64,000 nucleotides of DNA from the NCBI GenBank assembly GCA_963169105.1, contig CAUJGU010000404.1, positions 56,850 through 120,849 on the forward strand, written 5' to 3'. The notes beneath the pieces were generated by a model. It was given only the letters and a program-made list of their open reading frames with translations. It did not search any database and was not told the DNA's origin. This DNA is from Ceriagrion tenellum. Its lineage: Eukaryota; Arthropoda; Insecta; Odonata; Coenagrionidae. Each line of letters begins with the position of its first letter. The stretch's first letter is position 1. This document shows, in pieces, positions 1 through 11,589 of the stretch. Both the position numbers and the translations under genes were made by a program.

Positions 1-1797
1 GGCCAGAGTAAAAACAATTGTCATTATTTTAAAAAAATTGTAGTGTAAATGGCATAATACCATTCTTTCGCCCTAAAAAATGTAATTTAATGACTTAACA
101 AACCAGTCAGAATCCATAAAACGCACTTGGTCAGAGAGTACGCCTTGTTGAATGATAATGTTTTGATATTTTGCAACTTTGTGAAATAAAAAATCCTTTA
201 ATACACAATATCAAGGAAAACAATTTAGTCATTGACATTCTATTTACACACAATAAATAATGGACAAATTATGGCCTAATTGCCAGTGTAAACATCACAG
301 TATTATATTTATGTATGCATAATTTTATTAATTTGTTTCAGAGTTGAATATTAGATTCATTTATGACATGGAGGGATTTGCTGAATTTTTTGCGATGAAG
401 TTTTAAACGCATCGCAAAAATTATTTGTGTGAAATACTTATTTATATTAACTTTATCTAACAATAACACAATAATATTTAAAAAGTTCGCTTTTCAAGGG
501 ACAAACACACAGTATTTTCGTAAATGCGAAAAGACAATAGGAATGGACAAAATAAAAAGATTATGTAAACTCTAAAAAGTCCTCTCGTGTTTGCTTTTAT
601 TTATGCAATTTTAATTCATGTATAATGTAAGTGAAAGAGATTAAAGAAAACTATGAGAAGTTATTTGCTTATCCACTGTGAATATGGAACTGAAATTAAA
701 GTATATTGTATTTGAGCAAAAAATTACAACGTTGAAAGTGTTATTTTGGTAAAATAAAGTAATCGAAAGAACAATTTAAAGACCAAATCTAGCCTACTAT
801 GGAGGCAAGTAAAATCATCAATAAAACAATGAGAACGGCGTGTCTTGTGAATATTCCCAATTACTCTAATAGTTATAAAAAGTTGAGAAAATTATGTATC
901 AGCCGATGATATGAAAACGTGCAATGCCTAAAAACATTGAGTCATGTGACGCAGAGTTTAAAAAAAATATAAAATATGGATTTTTTTACATTACTATATA
1001 ACCTTGTCGATGCCAAATTACTATTTCCTCATACTTGCAAAATATATCACCAAAAATTCGTTTTAGCCATGTATTTCCATTCGTTAATGAAATTTTTATC
1101 ACTGCACAATATTATTGAAAGAAAACGCTATAAGTACTTGCCTACTGCTTTTTATGTAAACTGGCATGAAAATTGTTGCAAATTAATATTGCTTACAATC
1201 TCATGAAATAAGAAAATATAATCTGGCTTATAGAGACTACTATTTGTGGAAGAAGTCTAGCATGTTACTGAGGCCGAGGCAAGAACAGTTACAACAGAAA
1301 TGAGAGTGGCCTACCTTTTGAATATTGCCTCGTCCCTCAAAAGCGTCCTTTTGCTGAGAACTTCGTTAGTAGCTAGAACCGGAAAAGGAGTAGACCTTCT
1401 TGAAATCACCGGTTTACTTCCTTTTCACTGTTGAAAGGTTGAAGATTCCTCCTCTTTCGTTTAGTGCCAAAGAATATATCTCCAAGTCGTCAAACGTTGT
1501 AAACTGAAGGAGAGGATAGCATATTACGTTTGAGTTCACCATACAATGGGTATGGAATTAAAACAAATCCAAGTAAATATCTTACATTCGAATGATATTA
1601 TGATACGTCAATGTGTTTTGTTTAGACAATAAGTTCTTTCAGACGCAGATACACCAAATATTCGTATTGTTCTGTATATTCCATTTGTCATGCAGTTCGA
1701 TTCTACTGAAGTGCTCTTCTCCCAAGCATTCCATTACTGAGCATTAATTTTTGATCTTTCATCTAATGAAATATAAAAATAAGAAAATGGTTCGTAC
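1..1797 (-). other. Inferred intron sequence downstream of leader exon copy 1
   Basis: AT-rich sequence without credible coding potential. It matches 47,662-49,525, which lies between the leader exon and the coding exon of the second gene copy. By analogy it should be the 5' part of the first intron of a minus-strand gene whose coding exon lies beyond the left edge. This is inference from the duplication only. Confidence 0.5.
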
Positions 1798-1960
1798 CGT
1801 GTGAGTAGAGAATGTCCTCCTTTGCTGGCGTGGACTTCTTGAGAGCGAAGTATGGAGTCGTCTGAGATGATCTGCTGCTGGCTGAGAATGGCTGAGTGGT
1901 CAGAGTTTTCTCTCCTGTCCTGTTCTTCCTTGGTGTTCGAGTCTAGTCGATGATTTGAAT
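1798..1960 (-). other. Non-coding leader (5' UTR) exon, copy 1
   Basis: Read on the minus strand, this segment starts about 30 nt after a TATA box (1,983-1,990) at an initiator-like TCAGAC/TTCAAA and runs without a single ATG. It ends at a GT (1,796-1,797) followed by ACGA. The paralogous exon at 49,526-49,688 keeps the same GT (GTATGG) and is also free of ATG, as expected for a leader exon under selection against upstream starts. The start is estimated from TATA spacing. The exon's coding partner is outside the window. Confidence 0.6.
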
Positions 1961-2205
1961 GTCTGACTTCTCGAGCGCCGCCTTTTTATGTGAGCCGTTT
2001 GGCTGATAACGGAGCAGGAGGAGGGGGACCTTACTTTTCCTTGTATAGCGTTTGACCAATGAAAAACCTACCTTAATTTCTTTGTATAGCTTTCGGCCAA
2101 TGAAATACCTTCGCACTGGTCACAGTGGAGTGAGAATGGCAGGTGAGCTGCGCATTCGAGAAACTTCTAGAATTATATAAGGAACAGCGACTTATCGGAA
2201 GATGA
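1957..2205 (-). promoter_or_regulatory. Divergent heat-shock-type promoter, copy 1
   Basis: A minus-strand TATA box (ATAAAAAGG) lies at 1,983-1,990. Two CCAAT boxes lie near 2,056 and 2,098 and read CCAAT on the plus strand. A perfect heat-shock element lies at 2,155-2,172, directly followed by a plus-strand TATA box (TATATAA, 2,174-2,180). The element is palindromic and could serve both sides. The minus side leads into the leader exon. The plus side would start transcription near 2,205 and reaches a possible splice donor (GTAAGG) at 2,346. The whole block is repeated at 49,684-50,085. Confidence 0.72.
2155..2172. promoter_or_regulatory. Heat-shock element, four perfect pentamers
   Basis: The sequence is TTCgaGAAacTTCtaGAA: four alternating nGAAn units with no mismatch, two bases before a TATA box. 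Such arrays bind trimers of heat-shock factor. All twelve core bases are kept in both copies of copy 2. Confidence 0.85.
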
Positions 2206-2345
2206 CGCAACCCGTTCAAGAATATCCTCATCCAATTTCCTCAACTCACCCTCTTCTCAGCTCGGTGTGTCCTTATCAGCAACGCACAGCCAATGCGCCA
2301 CCAACTGTTATCCTGCGCGAAAAACTTCCTTATCTCGATGAAAGA
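2205..2345 (+). other. Possible first exon of a divergent plus-strand transcript, copy 1
   Basis: It starts about 30 nt after the plus-strand TATA box and ends at AGA followed by GTAAGG. The same donor is kept in copy 2 (exon end 50,242). A conserved acceptor (TTTACTATTCAG, exon start 11,429; copy 2 at 63,924) lies about 9 kb downstream, ahead of a small ORF. This is a hypothesis; the transcript may be non-coding or absent. Confidence 0.25.
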
Positions 2346-2399
2346 GTAAGGAAAAGCTTAGGAATTGGAAGGCTAGCCTAAAATAATGCGTACGTACGG

Positions 2400-3940
2400 C
2401 GTTCATGAATAGGTTCAAAATTGGTTATTGGTCTTTATCTGAGCAAATACGTATCAGTTTATGTTCTCATTTAGTATATACTAGCATTAATTGTTTCGTC
2501 CCAGTATGAGAACAGTCTCTATATCTACTTGGAGGTCGGTCAACAATATGTTACTAAATGCCTTTAGCAGTCACTCGTCTCCCCACGGATATTGTCCATT
2601 TGGCAGTTTGATACGCACATTCAGACCAAAGTTGTGCCTTATCTTCCATTAAGCACAATACACGTGATGTACTTTTTAACTGTGCCTATGAAATAATTGC
2701 AGTTACACATGTCATAACAATCAAACATCATTAATATTTCATTAATTTGGCACCAGATGCATTTCAGAATAGAGCAAAAAGTCGAGGCGAGCGGCTGGTA
2801 AATGAAGTATGGTTTATTAAATCATTAACATTACGTTTATTATGGGAAAATAAAGTATATCTTATGATCTTTACATCAATACTAGTCCTTATGAGAATTT
2901 TAATGTTATTTGTCAAGAGTATATGACTCTTAAATCAAATAGAAACATATTACGATGAAATATCCTCATCCCTTCACATAATTTAAATTTAACTTATTTC
3001 GTTGATTGTGCATTCTTATTCAGTAAGAGTTTTATGAACACTAATTTGACTATTTTAGAATGAGAGTGGAGAGAAATATGTAAACGTTCACTATTAATTG
3101 AGACATGACGTCAAATAGGAGCTTAACAAAGATTATTTTTCATATATGATGACATACTGTGAGTAGTGTATCGTCCCTCGTGGAAAGCTAAGTACATCTG
3201 TTCATCCGAACAACATATTAATCTTCCAAGAGGCTGTTATCATTTCAAGAAGACGGATTACAGTTAACGGTAATGTGAAATAAGTCTTTAGAAATTGATT
3301 AAATCATATTTTGATGAGAAATCCACATTCCCTCGATATTATTTATAGTAAAATTCCTTCTCTGATTGTGCATTTTCCTGACAAAAATTGAACTCTGAAG
3401 AATAACAAAATCATTTCGAAAGTGTTTTTGAGAGTCAAAAGCAAAATAGCATGATAAAATTACACATGTTTCTTATTTGGAGATGAATTATCATATTCTT
3501 TGTGGTTTGTTAACCATACTAAGCGTACAATATCGTTCCTCTTTGGAAAGTTTAATATGCCACAGAACTGTCCAAAAATATTCGTCTCAGTGATTCAGTT
3601 CGCGTTACAAGAAAAGAGAGTATATATATATATATAGTTACTTTCTAAAAATGAAGGATCTTCGCCTGCTTGCGCGTTTTCTGTTAATAAAGTGAACTCT
3701 GAAGGAGAATTACCTTTTTAAAAGAGTATTGAAGGGATGTATGCTTATTTTAGTTAGTAAAAGAAACCAAAATCTCCGTTTATAGCTGCTTATAGATTAA
3801 GGTTAAGATTTAAAAGCCACACTCAGCGTAAATTATTGCAACCATTTGGGGTGATTATATAAATATCGCAGTTATAAGCTAAAATTGGGTTTAATCTTTT
3901 CAAATACCAAAAACTGTGTGATTTACCGTCACTGGATGGT
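2400..3940. other. AT-rich duplicated non-coding sequence
   Basis: It matches about 50,290-51,950 of copy 2. It holds a short TA microsatellite near 3,621-3,640, absent from copy 2. I see no gene in it. Confidence 0.7.
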
Positions 3941-3949
3941 CAAATATGT

Positions 3950-4345
3950 GGTCTACGCTGCTGCCAAAATAATGGCCAACTTCCAAAAGTCCACCTCTTG
4001 GGAGGACGAAGTGGCAGAACGGCTTGAACACATGAAAGCTAAGATCACGCTGGCGAGACGGCTGGTTTCAAGGATTCAGTGTGTGATGAAATACATTACA
4101 TCTGGGCAGTGTTTCACATCCAAAGTCCGGCGCATAGCACGAAGCCTCAGATTCCATTTTAGGAAGAGACACTTGTCCGATCCTAAGAACTACCGCCTTA
4201 TAAGCTGCCACAAATCCGTGTATTAAGCGTTTACCTTCATCTTTAGCGACCTCATCCTGCATCTGGTCCAGCCGGTTTGGGACTAAGTGTTCAAGCATAG
4301 GAGTTTTGTGCGGGAATTTGCGGGATGTAAGTACAACCTGCTCAT
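3950..4345 (+). pseudogene. R4/Dong-like LINE fragment, start of reverse transcriptase
   Basis: Translation in the frame of 3,885-4,226 reads WEDEVAERLEHMKAKI and then, about 50 residues later, DPKNYRLISCHKSVY. The latter is the NYRPI..hxsVYK block that opens the reverse-transcriptase domain of non-LTR elements. Past a stop it continues through a degenerate palm start and ends at CKYNLLIV, where intact elements read CKDQLLI. Stops and frameshifts make it a fossil. A parallel copy at 51,960-52,365 shows that it was present before the segmental duplication. Confidence 0.6.
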
Positions 4346-7300
4346 TGTTAGATGAATATTAGTGTGGGCCGAATACACGTTTTGTTCAAGAGTTCAAATG
4401 GAATCGTCATAGAGCGAAAAAGGTGTTACTTGTCACCAAAATCACAGATAAAACAAATTGGAAATGAAAGTAGGTACAAAAACGCGAGTTCCACCTGTTA
4501 TTTTTCTATTACTTTGCAATTGATAACAGAAAGTATCAATTATTTCGTCACACTGACGATACTTTCACATTGTTTCGGCAAAAGGATTTGTATTCCGTTC
4601 GTTGCTTTACTCGTGTGAAAAGTGACGTTGCAATATATCTTACTTTGATCACTCTTACGTAAATGTAATTTATGTTTCAAATGAGAGGAGAACCTCGACA
4701 AGGGAAGGTCTAGACGCCAGCCAGGCCTAGCGACAGCTGGAGCATGGAATTCGTTGAGCCGCTGTGCTCGACGCGCCAGAAGACACGTCGCTCTGAAAGC
4801 GAGCGTCTAGAGGAGATAAGTCGTATTCTACTCTTAAGTTTTGTTGGAGTGCGGTCGTGCTTTAGAGTTGAAGAAAGCTGGACAGTTGACAATAACGTTA
4901 AGAACGTTTGATGAAAAGGTTCATATCCCTTTATTTGGACCACCTCATAGTTTGAAGTATCTGATTCTTCTTTCACATGCTGATGTTGTATTGTATTGCC
5001 AGCTTGTTTGATATTCCTTAGCCCTGGCTGTGGCAAGTGCAAAACGGGAAGTCAGCTCCTCTGCAGTACTTTAAGTTGTTCCTAAAAATATAACGACCAT
5101 GTTTATTTTAGCATCTTTGCCAACGGACTCTCCAAAGAATCATACACCTGTATGAAAACTCTTTACGATAAGTAGTAGTTTATTATGTAATTATGTAATA
5201 TTAGTAGTTATTTATTATTATGAAATAATTTCACAGGAACAAAAACTATAAGGAAAAACTTAAGAAGTACCCACAATACTTATCTGAAAGCAAAAACATT
5301 TATTTCACGTAATTTCCTACAAGTGCAAAATGATCTGCCGTGTGGTTGCTACATAACAATATAAAAATATATCAGTGATTAGCCGGTTAAAATCGATGGT
5401 CCTTGCCCTGTCTTTAGGAAAGTTCCAGTGAAAGAGAGAAATTTTTTTTTTGCACAGCGGCATCACATAATTGGCAAGATAGGACCAGCTAGCCAAAAAA
5501 GATTAAGATAAGTCTGAGAAGAAAAGCAAAAGAAGAGAAGAAAGAGTAAGGTGGTTCTTATGAAACTACGCTCAATCTTATTTCAGATCCTGAAACAAAA
5601 GAGACAGATACGGTAGCCAAAAATTCAGACAAATATTTTCATATAAGGTTCGGATCACACTCTGGGAGTCAAATGAGAATAGTGCTTGCTAATACTGCTA
5701 TGGTAAATGACAGGCACGGCGTATCAGATACAGCAGCGTTAGCTATCGTCTCCAGTCTCTAACTTTGGCATAATATCTGAAACAAAAAAAGCAAAGGTTA
5801 TTCACAAGAATAAAATTAAACGATCAAAATATCTTTTTCGGAGTAACTAGAAGAGTGAGCAATTATATATAGCGGACGTATATCCTTAAGGCCTGTACTT
5901 CAATAAGCGCTCAGATGACACACTTGTATTTGAAGCAAAAGGCTTAAAAATATAAAAATCTCAAGAAGCAGGAGCAAATTTCAGTAATTCAGATGCCAGG
6001 TTCCGTCTACCTCTTTCACACAGTACCTTTAACAAAAACTTCCAAGGATATTACTTCTAGTATCCTTGATGCAGCTAACGCTATATGTATCAACCTATCT
6101 AACGTACGATTCGTTGAAAGTGACAGCAGGAATACTTATACTGGCTGGAAAAGTGGTGTCGTTAGAGTTTTAGACATATTCCTGAAACAGTGGTCTGTCT
6201 TTCACACGTTTATCAACTCACTTTTAGTCACTTAGTTGAAAAACTGAAGGACCAAAATGTTTTTAGGGTCTAATAGCTACAGTCTAAAACATTGTGAGAA
6301 ACTATCAATGGCATCCTGAAAACTGAGAGCAATTCTCCTGAAATCAACTACCAAATTCTCAGTAAAGATTCATCGTACCTGTTTTAGATCCGTAAGGCTA
6401 TCAGCTCCGGGACCTGTCATCAAGATCTTGCAATTCATGAACCAGGGCCCCTGATTCACTCTTGTTGGTTGACTGCTACTAATAGGTATCTTAAACTTTT
6501 TACTACTTCCACTTTTTACATCTTCCAACATTCCATCACCCGAATTAATCCACATAACAACTTTCATACTGAATGTTAATGCACCATAGTGGTTCACTGT
6601 GAAAAAAATTCCAATGTTTGGAGATGGACCGAGACATCTATTTATATCAATTCAGTCGTCGAGGTTTTCACCAGAACGTCTGAGGCGTGTTGTTGATACA
6701 GTCATTCAAACCAATGGATATTTCGCCCATCTAGAGGATCTTTTAGCTATAATGATCTCAGATTCGAGGGATGATGTCAGAGAACAATGGTAAAGTTATT
6801 TCTTGGAAGCGAAATGTACAAATGTAAACAAGACTGTAACACATTTCCAAATACCACAAAGTTTTCTATAAGCTACAGACTACAGAGAAAGGATTGGCTG
6901 GAATACCGTTAATCTTACCTGTCATCCTTTTCCTCCCTAAGAGTACGGCGACGTTAGCATTAATGACTTCATCGCTATTAAAAAAATTCACTCAATTACA
7001 TTTAGTAATTTTCAAACCAAACACAGGCAGTGGAGAGAACAGTAAAGGTAGTCACGGAGGCAGCTGCCAGTGTGTCTGATGCAGAGAAATGAGATGGTTT
7101 TATTCGTTCCAAGCCGAAGTAAAGACAATAATACCAACTTTCACTCCTTGGCTTATTCCAACATACTTAGATTTTAAGTACAGCGCCCAAGGAATGGTTG
7201 GTTGGTTGGGTATGGCGTGGGTAGAACTCGCGGTTGACGCCAGAGTTCTGCGTCGCTCCCACATACCTAGGGTGCATAGGAGCGGGCGAAGAACTGCACA

Positions 7301-7670
7301 CTTATGAAGAGGAAAACTACGACCGTAAAATCACTTATTTTTTTTGCACATGCCCCACCCCTCCCCCATAAAAGAAGAGGAGGATTGGGAATCATATCTT
7401 TTTTAAAAAAAATAGACCTTAGAAAGAGGGCAAATTCCAATTTTGAAAGTAATTCGATTAAAGTATTTGATTAAGAGAAAATTATGAAAAAAAATCTTTT
7501 TTTTACGATTTTTCATTATCTGGAACGTGATGAGGGACTCATCCTTCCCCTAAAAGAATGCAGAAGGGGAATTCTATATTTTTTGGCTAAGAGGATTTAA
7601 GCAAGGCTAAAAACCAATTTTGAACCCAATCACATTACCTCATTAAAAAAACGAAAAAGTTATAATTTTG
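4345..7670. other. Duplicated non-coding sequence between LINE fragments
   Basis: It aligns with 54,048-59,960 of copy 2 apart from insertions there. It contains no convincing gene. Copy 1 alone has a GC-richer segment at about 4,690-4,795 that does not align with copy 2. Confidence 0.6.
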
Positions 7671-7679
7671 CTGCTAAAA

Positions 7680-8925
7680 GGGAAATATTACATGTGCGAT
7701 GTACTAGGTGACAGGAAATATAAGGTCACCAATTTTTTTATATAGATGACCTGAAGCTGTTCATTTCCAACGCAAAGACGTTCGCGTGACCCTGGACATC
7801 GAAATAGAGTACAGAGAGGCTAAAAGTATAGTGTTCGTATTGGATAAGTGTGCATTAATCCACCTAGCGAGAGGAACATTCTCGGAGAACAAAGATAACG
7901 TTCTCCTCGTTGACGATAGCGTCTTTCGCCACCTTGAGGGCAATAACAGCTATATATATCTCGGATTTCTCGACAGCCGAATGCAGGATGTTGAAGCAGC
8001 GAAGCAGAGGGTCTCCGCCAAGTACAGACAGACGTTCAGGAAAATCTGGAGTTCCGAGCTGCCTGGCAAGAACAACGTACCAACGTACATACTCACCCTT
8101 TCAAGTCTGCTTTACGCCTTTGGATACATAAATTGAAACGCTTATGAGTTTCAGAACTTTAACAGGGGGAGTAGGATGATGATAACAATCTGTTGAAGTC
8201 TTAAGTCGAAATCTTCCATCGTCAGACCGTATCACTCTCGCAGTTTAGTTTATTGAGCCTGGAGTGTCGTCACATCAGAGTTGTCTTTGGATTATTATAA
8301 CAAGTGCGCGAAAGGAGAGATCCCCTACGCAGTATTGTAACAGAACACGAAAATGTCGGAATTAGGGTGTTTCTCTTCTAGGCGGGAAAGAGGGCAGCGG
8401 ACAAAAGGGGTTGGAGTGTGACTTAACATCATACGGAAGCGAAGACAGAAAGTCCATCTTTTGCTAAAGGCAGACGTTCTTAACTTCCAAGTTAAAATAA
8501 CCGAGAAGGACATCTTGTTCAAGCCACAAACTGATAAACATATGCATGGCTGCTCTATAGAATCATGTAGAAGCATGGGCTATCGAAGGAACTGACGTTT
8601 GCCTCCCTCCGCTCCGCTAGTCTGAAGTAAGAGACAGAGGGTTTCGTTCTCGCATGCCAGTATGTTGTCATCAACACATTCGTGTTACGTCTCATTATAT
8701 TCTAGACATAGGCTGCGGACACAGGATGCAGGCCGTACCAATCCCAGCCGGAGAGTTTTCACCACCTTCTCTGCGGGTGCAGCTTTTACGCAAATACAGC
8801 GTATATCGCTAAGCATGCAGCGGCCCTGCGGGTGATATATTTTCACCTGCGACATCATTTTGATATCTACGATACTCCTGTGCTGCCATATACCCCTGGA
8901 GATATTCGTCGTGACCTCGACCTCC
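7680..8925 (+). pseudogene. R4/Dong-like LINE fragment: catalytic YIDD, thumb and C-terminal domain
   Basis: At about 7,733-7,760 the sequence encodes YIDDLKLF, a variant of the YMDD catalytic box. The open stretch 7,786-8,136 continues with FVLDKCALIHLARG, a YLGF block and KIWSSELPGKN, the thumb region typical of R4/Dong-type reverse transcriptases (FGLDKCA..., YLG). At 8,760-8,925 a further frame gives AKHAAALRVIYFHLRHHF and TPVLPYTPGDIR, resembling the C-terminal region ahead of the restriction-like endonuclease in that clade. Several frameshifts and stops separate the pieces. The YIDD part is shared with copy 2 (YMDD, near 61,122). The clade assignment is from motif memory. Confidence 0.65.
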
Positions 8926-8929
8926 TATT

Positions 8930-10330
8930 ACCACAGCCTTCAACTTGCGTAAAAAAAATTCGTTCCCACGGTTGTCTCGCTTCTTCTTGCTTTACCCTAG
9001 TGTCTTTGTTTCCTCCTAACTTGTTGGTTGTAGACACCTTAGTTTGGTTTCTGGAGGGTTTATAGTCCTTTTTGCTGTCTAGTTTTTTTATCCTATGTAC
9101 GCCTATTATATTTCGCTCTTGTTTAGACTTTGTTTTTGTTTTCATTATTTCTACGTACACATTTGGGTTTCTGCTGCTTAGTCATCACAACGTTGAGCCT
9201 CAGAGTAAAGCATGGGCTTTGCTCTCCCTCCAGGCACCCATAAACGTATCTGGATTTGTCCTCTGCTCTATGTTTCGTGATGCTAAGATAGACCTTAAAT
9301 GTTTATTTAGGGAGAAGATTTGTGGAATACAGGAAACAAAACCTTTCGTACGTCTCTCACACTTTTTTGATTTTGATGTTTATGACGTTTCAATAGTGTT
9401 TAGTATGATTGTACTAAACATGGTTCAGTTATCGGCTTTCCTCCCATGCTCCTAGCAAAGGAGGATAAACTGGGGATTTTAAGGAAATTCTTATCGTTGG
9501 CCTAGGCGTCCGTCCTTCTTTATCCCCGCCCCTGGTGCTCATCCGAAGCCGAGGCGATATCAGGCAAGACGAGTATTCAGGAAAGACTGTTACAGATGCG
9601 CCAACTGTTCCCGGGTATCCCAAAGAGCCATCTAGTTCTCCAAACCCCTCTCGAGTCCTTGATCGTTATGACGGCAATGTAACCCGATGCTTGTCTAAAA
9701 CTAGGAGTGGAACGTTACCAAAAAATAATAATAACAAGGGTAGGAATGCGTACCCCTAGCCTCCTCATGGCGTACCTGATAATGTCTCTGCCGGGCAATG
9801 TTGTACGTCTGCATGTGGAGCTAAAAATTCCATATGGGTGATAATGGTTCCGAAAAATTTTACCAGCATTTCCACCCAAAACCGGCTCATCTCGGATGGG
9901 AGCCTCTGTGAAGTTGGGTGTGGTAAGGAAAAGACCATCAAAAAGGGAGCTGGTATGGTGTGGACGTAATTCTTGATGGGGAACTTCTCATTATGCTATA
10001 CTGCCAGCAATTCCAATCGGAGGTAGTATATATCTAGAAAGCACTTTACGTGGTATGAGATGCATTTTGAAAATAAATACATTTCGCAGAAGGATCTGCA
10101 GAACTATGCCCACCACCTGTGTAAAAGAAAAAACTCCTCAACAACCGCGTGTTCTGAGATTTAAACCAGGTTTTTTTATTGACGGTTATGACAGCCACTG
10201 CACCGTGGGCACAGTCAACAAGTAGGGAGAATTAGATCAGGCCGACTTTAAACTCCAAACGCGGTTGTTAAAGAAAATTACATATGTTGTGAGAGAAGGA
10301 AGGCAGAGAGATATCCATCGTAAGATCTTG
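8930..10330. other. Copy-1-specific sequence, no gene recognised
   Basis: Between about 8,270 and 10,330, copy 1 has no counterpart in copy 2, whose equivalent interval is a different insert (61,390-62,815). Part is LINE debris. 9,430-9,770 is GC-richer and of unknown origin. The open frames here look accidental. Confidence 0.5.
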
Positions 10331-11105
10331 GGAATTAAGTAATGCAGTCGGTAGCCGTTTGGCATCGCTAGGCGCTCTTGTGTTATAATGATCCTCTACC
10401 AACTCAAAACGCCAAAAAACCTTTAACACTTCATATTTGTAAGCATCTAGTATCTACGCTCATTTACCCTTACATTCATTATTGCTGTCTGGTTTACCAA
10501 GATCTAACTGGAGAGCATAATGCAAAGCTCCAAGGCCTATAAAATATATGCGTAAGGTTTATGTTCTACATAAATAAGGAGATCATATTTCCCCTTATTT
10601 TACCCGTCTTACATGGTTGAAGGCAAAAATTAAGAGAAAGTACTTACATGGTACATTCCTGTACTGTCTTTTCAAAAACGAGCAACCCAGTTATCTGAAG
10701 CAATTTATTTCAGTAAGAAATAATAAGACAAACATATCGACTAGAATGGCTCCTGATGTTCTTATCACCCCCAACATAGAACGACCAATTATGAAAAATC
10801 TTTTTCTGTTGTCGGAGTACGATTATGGAACAGTATTCCAAAAGATATAAAGGATTCTGTATCCTTGCCTGTATTCAAGCAAAGATTTTTTTGTTATATA
10901 CAAGTCCATGAAACAGTGTATTTCCTGTCGTTTTTTTATTTTCTGTTCTCTCATTATTTTTATTGCAAAATGTATCCGCCCATTCATATAAATGTATGTT
11001 ATTTTGTGAAATATGAGCCCTATGTATTGTATAAACCCTGTTAATTTCTTAACGGACAATCTTGAAGTCTCAGACAAATAAATCATATTATTATTATTTT
11101 TATTA
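10330..11105 (+). pseudogene. L2/CR1-like LINE 3' end, copy 1
   Basis: Decayed frames read YPYIHYCCLVYQDLTGEHN (the IxYCxxVW-type block) and then, in 10,617-10,850, FLYCLFKNEQPSYLKQFIS and NISTRMA, the usual end of L2/CR1-type ORF2 proteins. A TTA-rich tail with AATAAA follows at about 11,079-11,105. Copy 2 (62,815-63,585) is better preserved and adds GARLWNSVPKDVKD. The insertion predates the duplication. Confidence 0.68.
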
Positions 11106-11481
11106 TAATATAATAAGTAATGGTACATACTTGCATTCGTTCCGAGCAGAAATAAAAAAATCGCCTTTTCTCACAGCAGAAATTGTCAAACCACCCCAAA
11201 CCATCGATTTCCCATCGATATTAACTTCGGTTGCTAGTTGAGAGGGAGGCTTGCCAAGTTAAGGTAGCTTCCTCGGTTCCTACGCTAAAGTAATGTAGCT
11301 TTACTTAATCTGAGTTAGAATCAGGTCTGAGGATAAACCTTCGATACGAGTAACCGCTTTGCAAGAATGGGAAAAGACTCCCACGTGATGTGTGATTATT
11401 GTTACGGCCCTAACTCTTTACTATTCAGTCACGGAGTGAACAGGCTAGCTGCCTGCTAGTGTCGTATTTTAATTTTATCTC

Positions 11482-11586
11482 ATGGTGAACGCCTCTCCAA
11501 ACATTTACCTTATTCTCCTTGTCGGCGTTATCGCTTGGACTGCTCTTTTCTTCCCAAAGGTGTGTTTCAAGCCTAAAAAAAACTGA
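11482..11586 (+). CDS. Candidate small membrane peptide (34 aa) or first coding exon
   Basis: An ATG at 11,482 opens 34 codons: a short polar start (MVNASPN), one strongly hydrophobic segment (residues 8-25, IYLILLVGVIAW...) and a basic tail (CFKPKKN). It looks like a signal anchor. It is the first ATG after a good acceptor (TTTACTATTCAG, exon start 11,429). A possible donor (AAAG/GTGTGT) inside the ORF after residue 26 would make it a first coding exon. Copy 2 keeps the acceptor, the ATG and seven of the eight codons visible before the window ends. No family is recognised. The flanking DNA is conserved to a similar degree, so conservation alone does not prove coding. Confidence 0.3.
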   Translation: MVNASPNIYLILLVGVIAWTALFFPKVCFKPKKN

Positions 11587-11589
11587 CGC

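Larger units (their letters stand above)
1..11507 (+). repeat. Segmental duplication, copy 1
   Basis: This whole stretch has a collinear, same-strand counterpart at 47,662-64,000. Anchors read by eye are 1 to 47,662; 1,798 to 49,526; 2,174 to 49,899; 4,343 to 54,048; 4,796 to 57,372; 7,681 to 61,066; 10,341 to 62,822; and 11,482 to 63,977. Identity is high over most of the length (roughly four bases in five), broken by copy-specific insertions. It contains a promoter block, a leader exon and LINE fossils that predate the duplication. The left end is cut by the window, and the right end is unknown because copy 2 reaches the window edge. Confidence 0.93.

Noticed and set aside
2202..2381. 59-codon plus-strand ORF (63 codons in copy 2 at 50,087-50,278) with matching N- and C-terminal residues
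   Set aside because: Substitutions between copies are not concentrated at third positions, the middle is read in different frames, and the ATG lies at or before the expected transcription start, so the match reflects DNA conservation rather than coding.
9072..9455. 127-codon plus-strand ORF
   Set aside because: Low-complexity T-rich composition, no motif, and no counterpart in copy 2.
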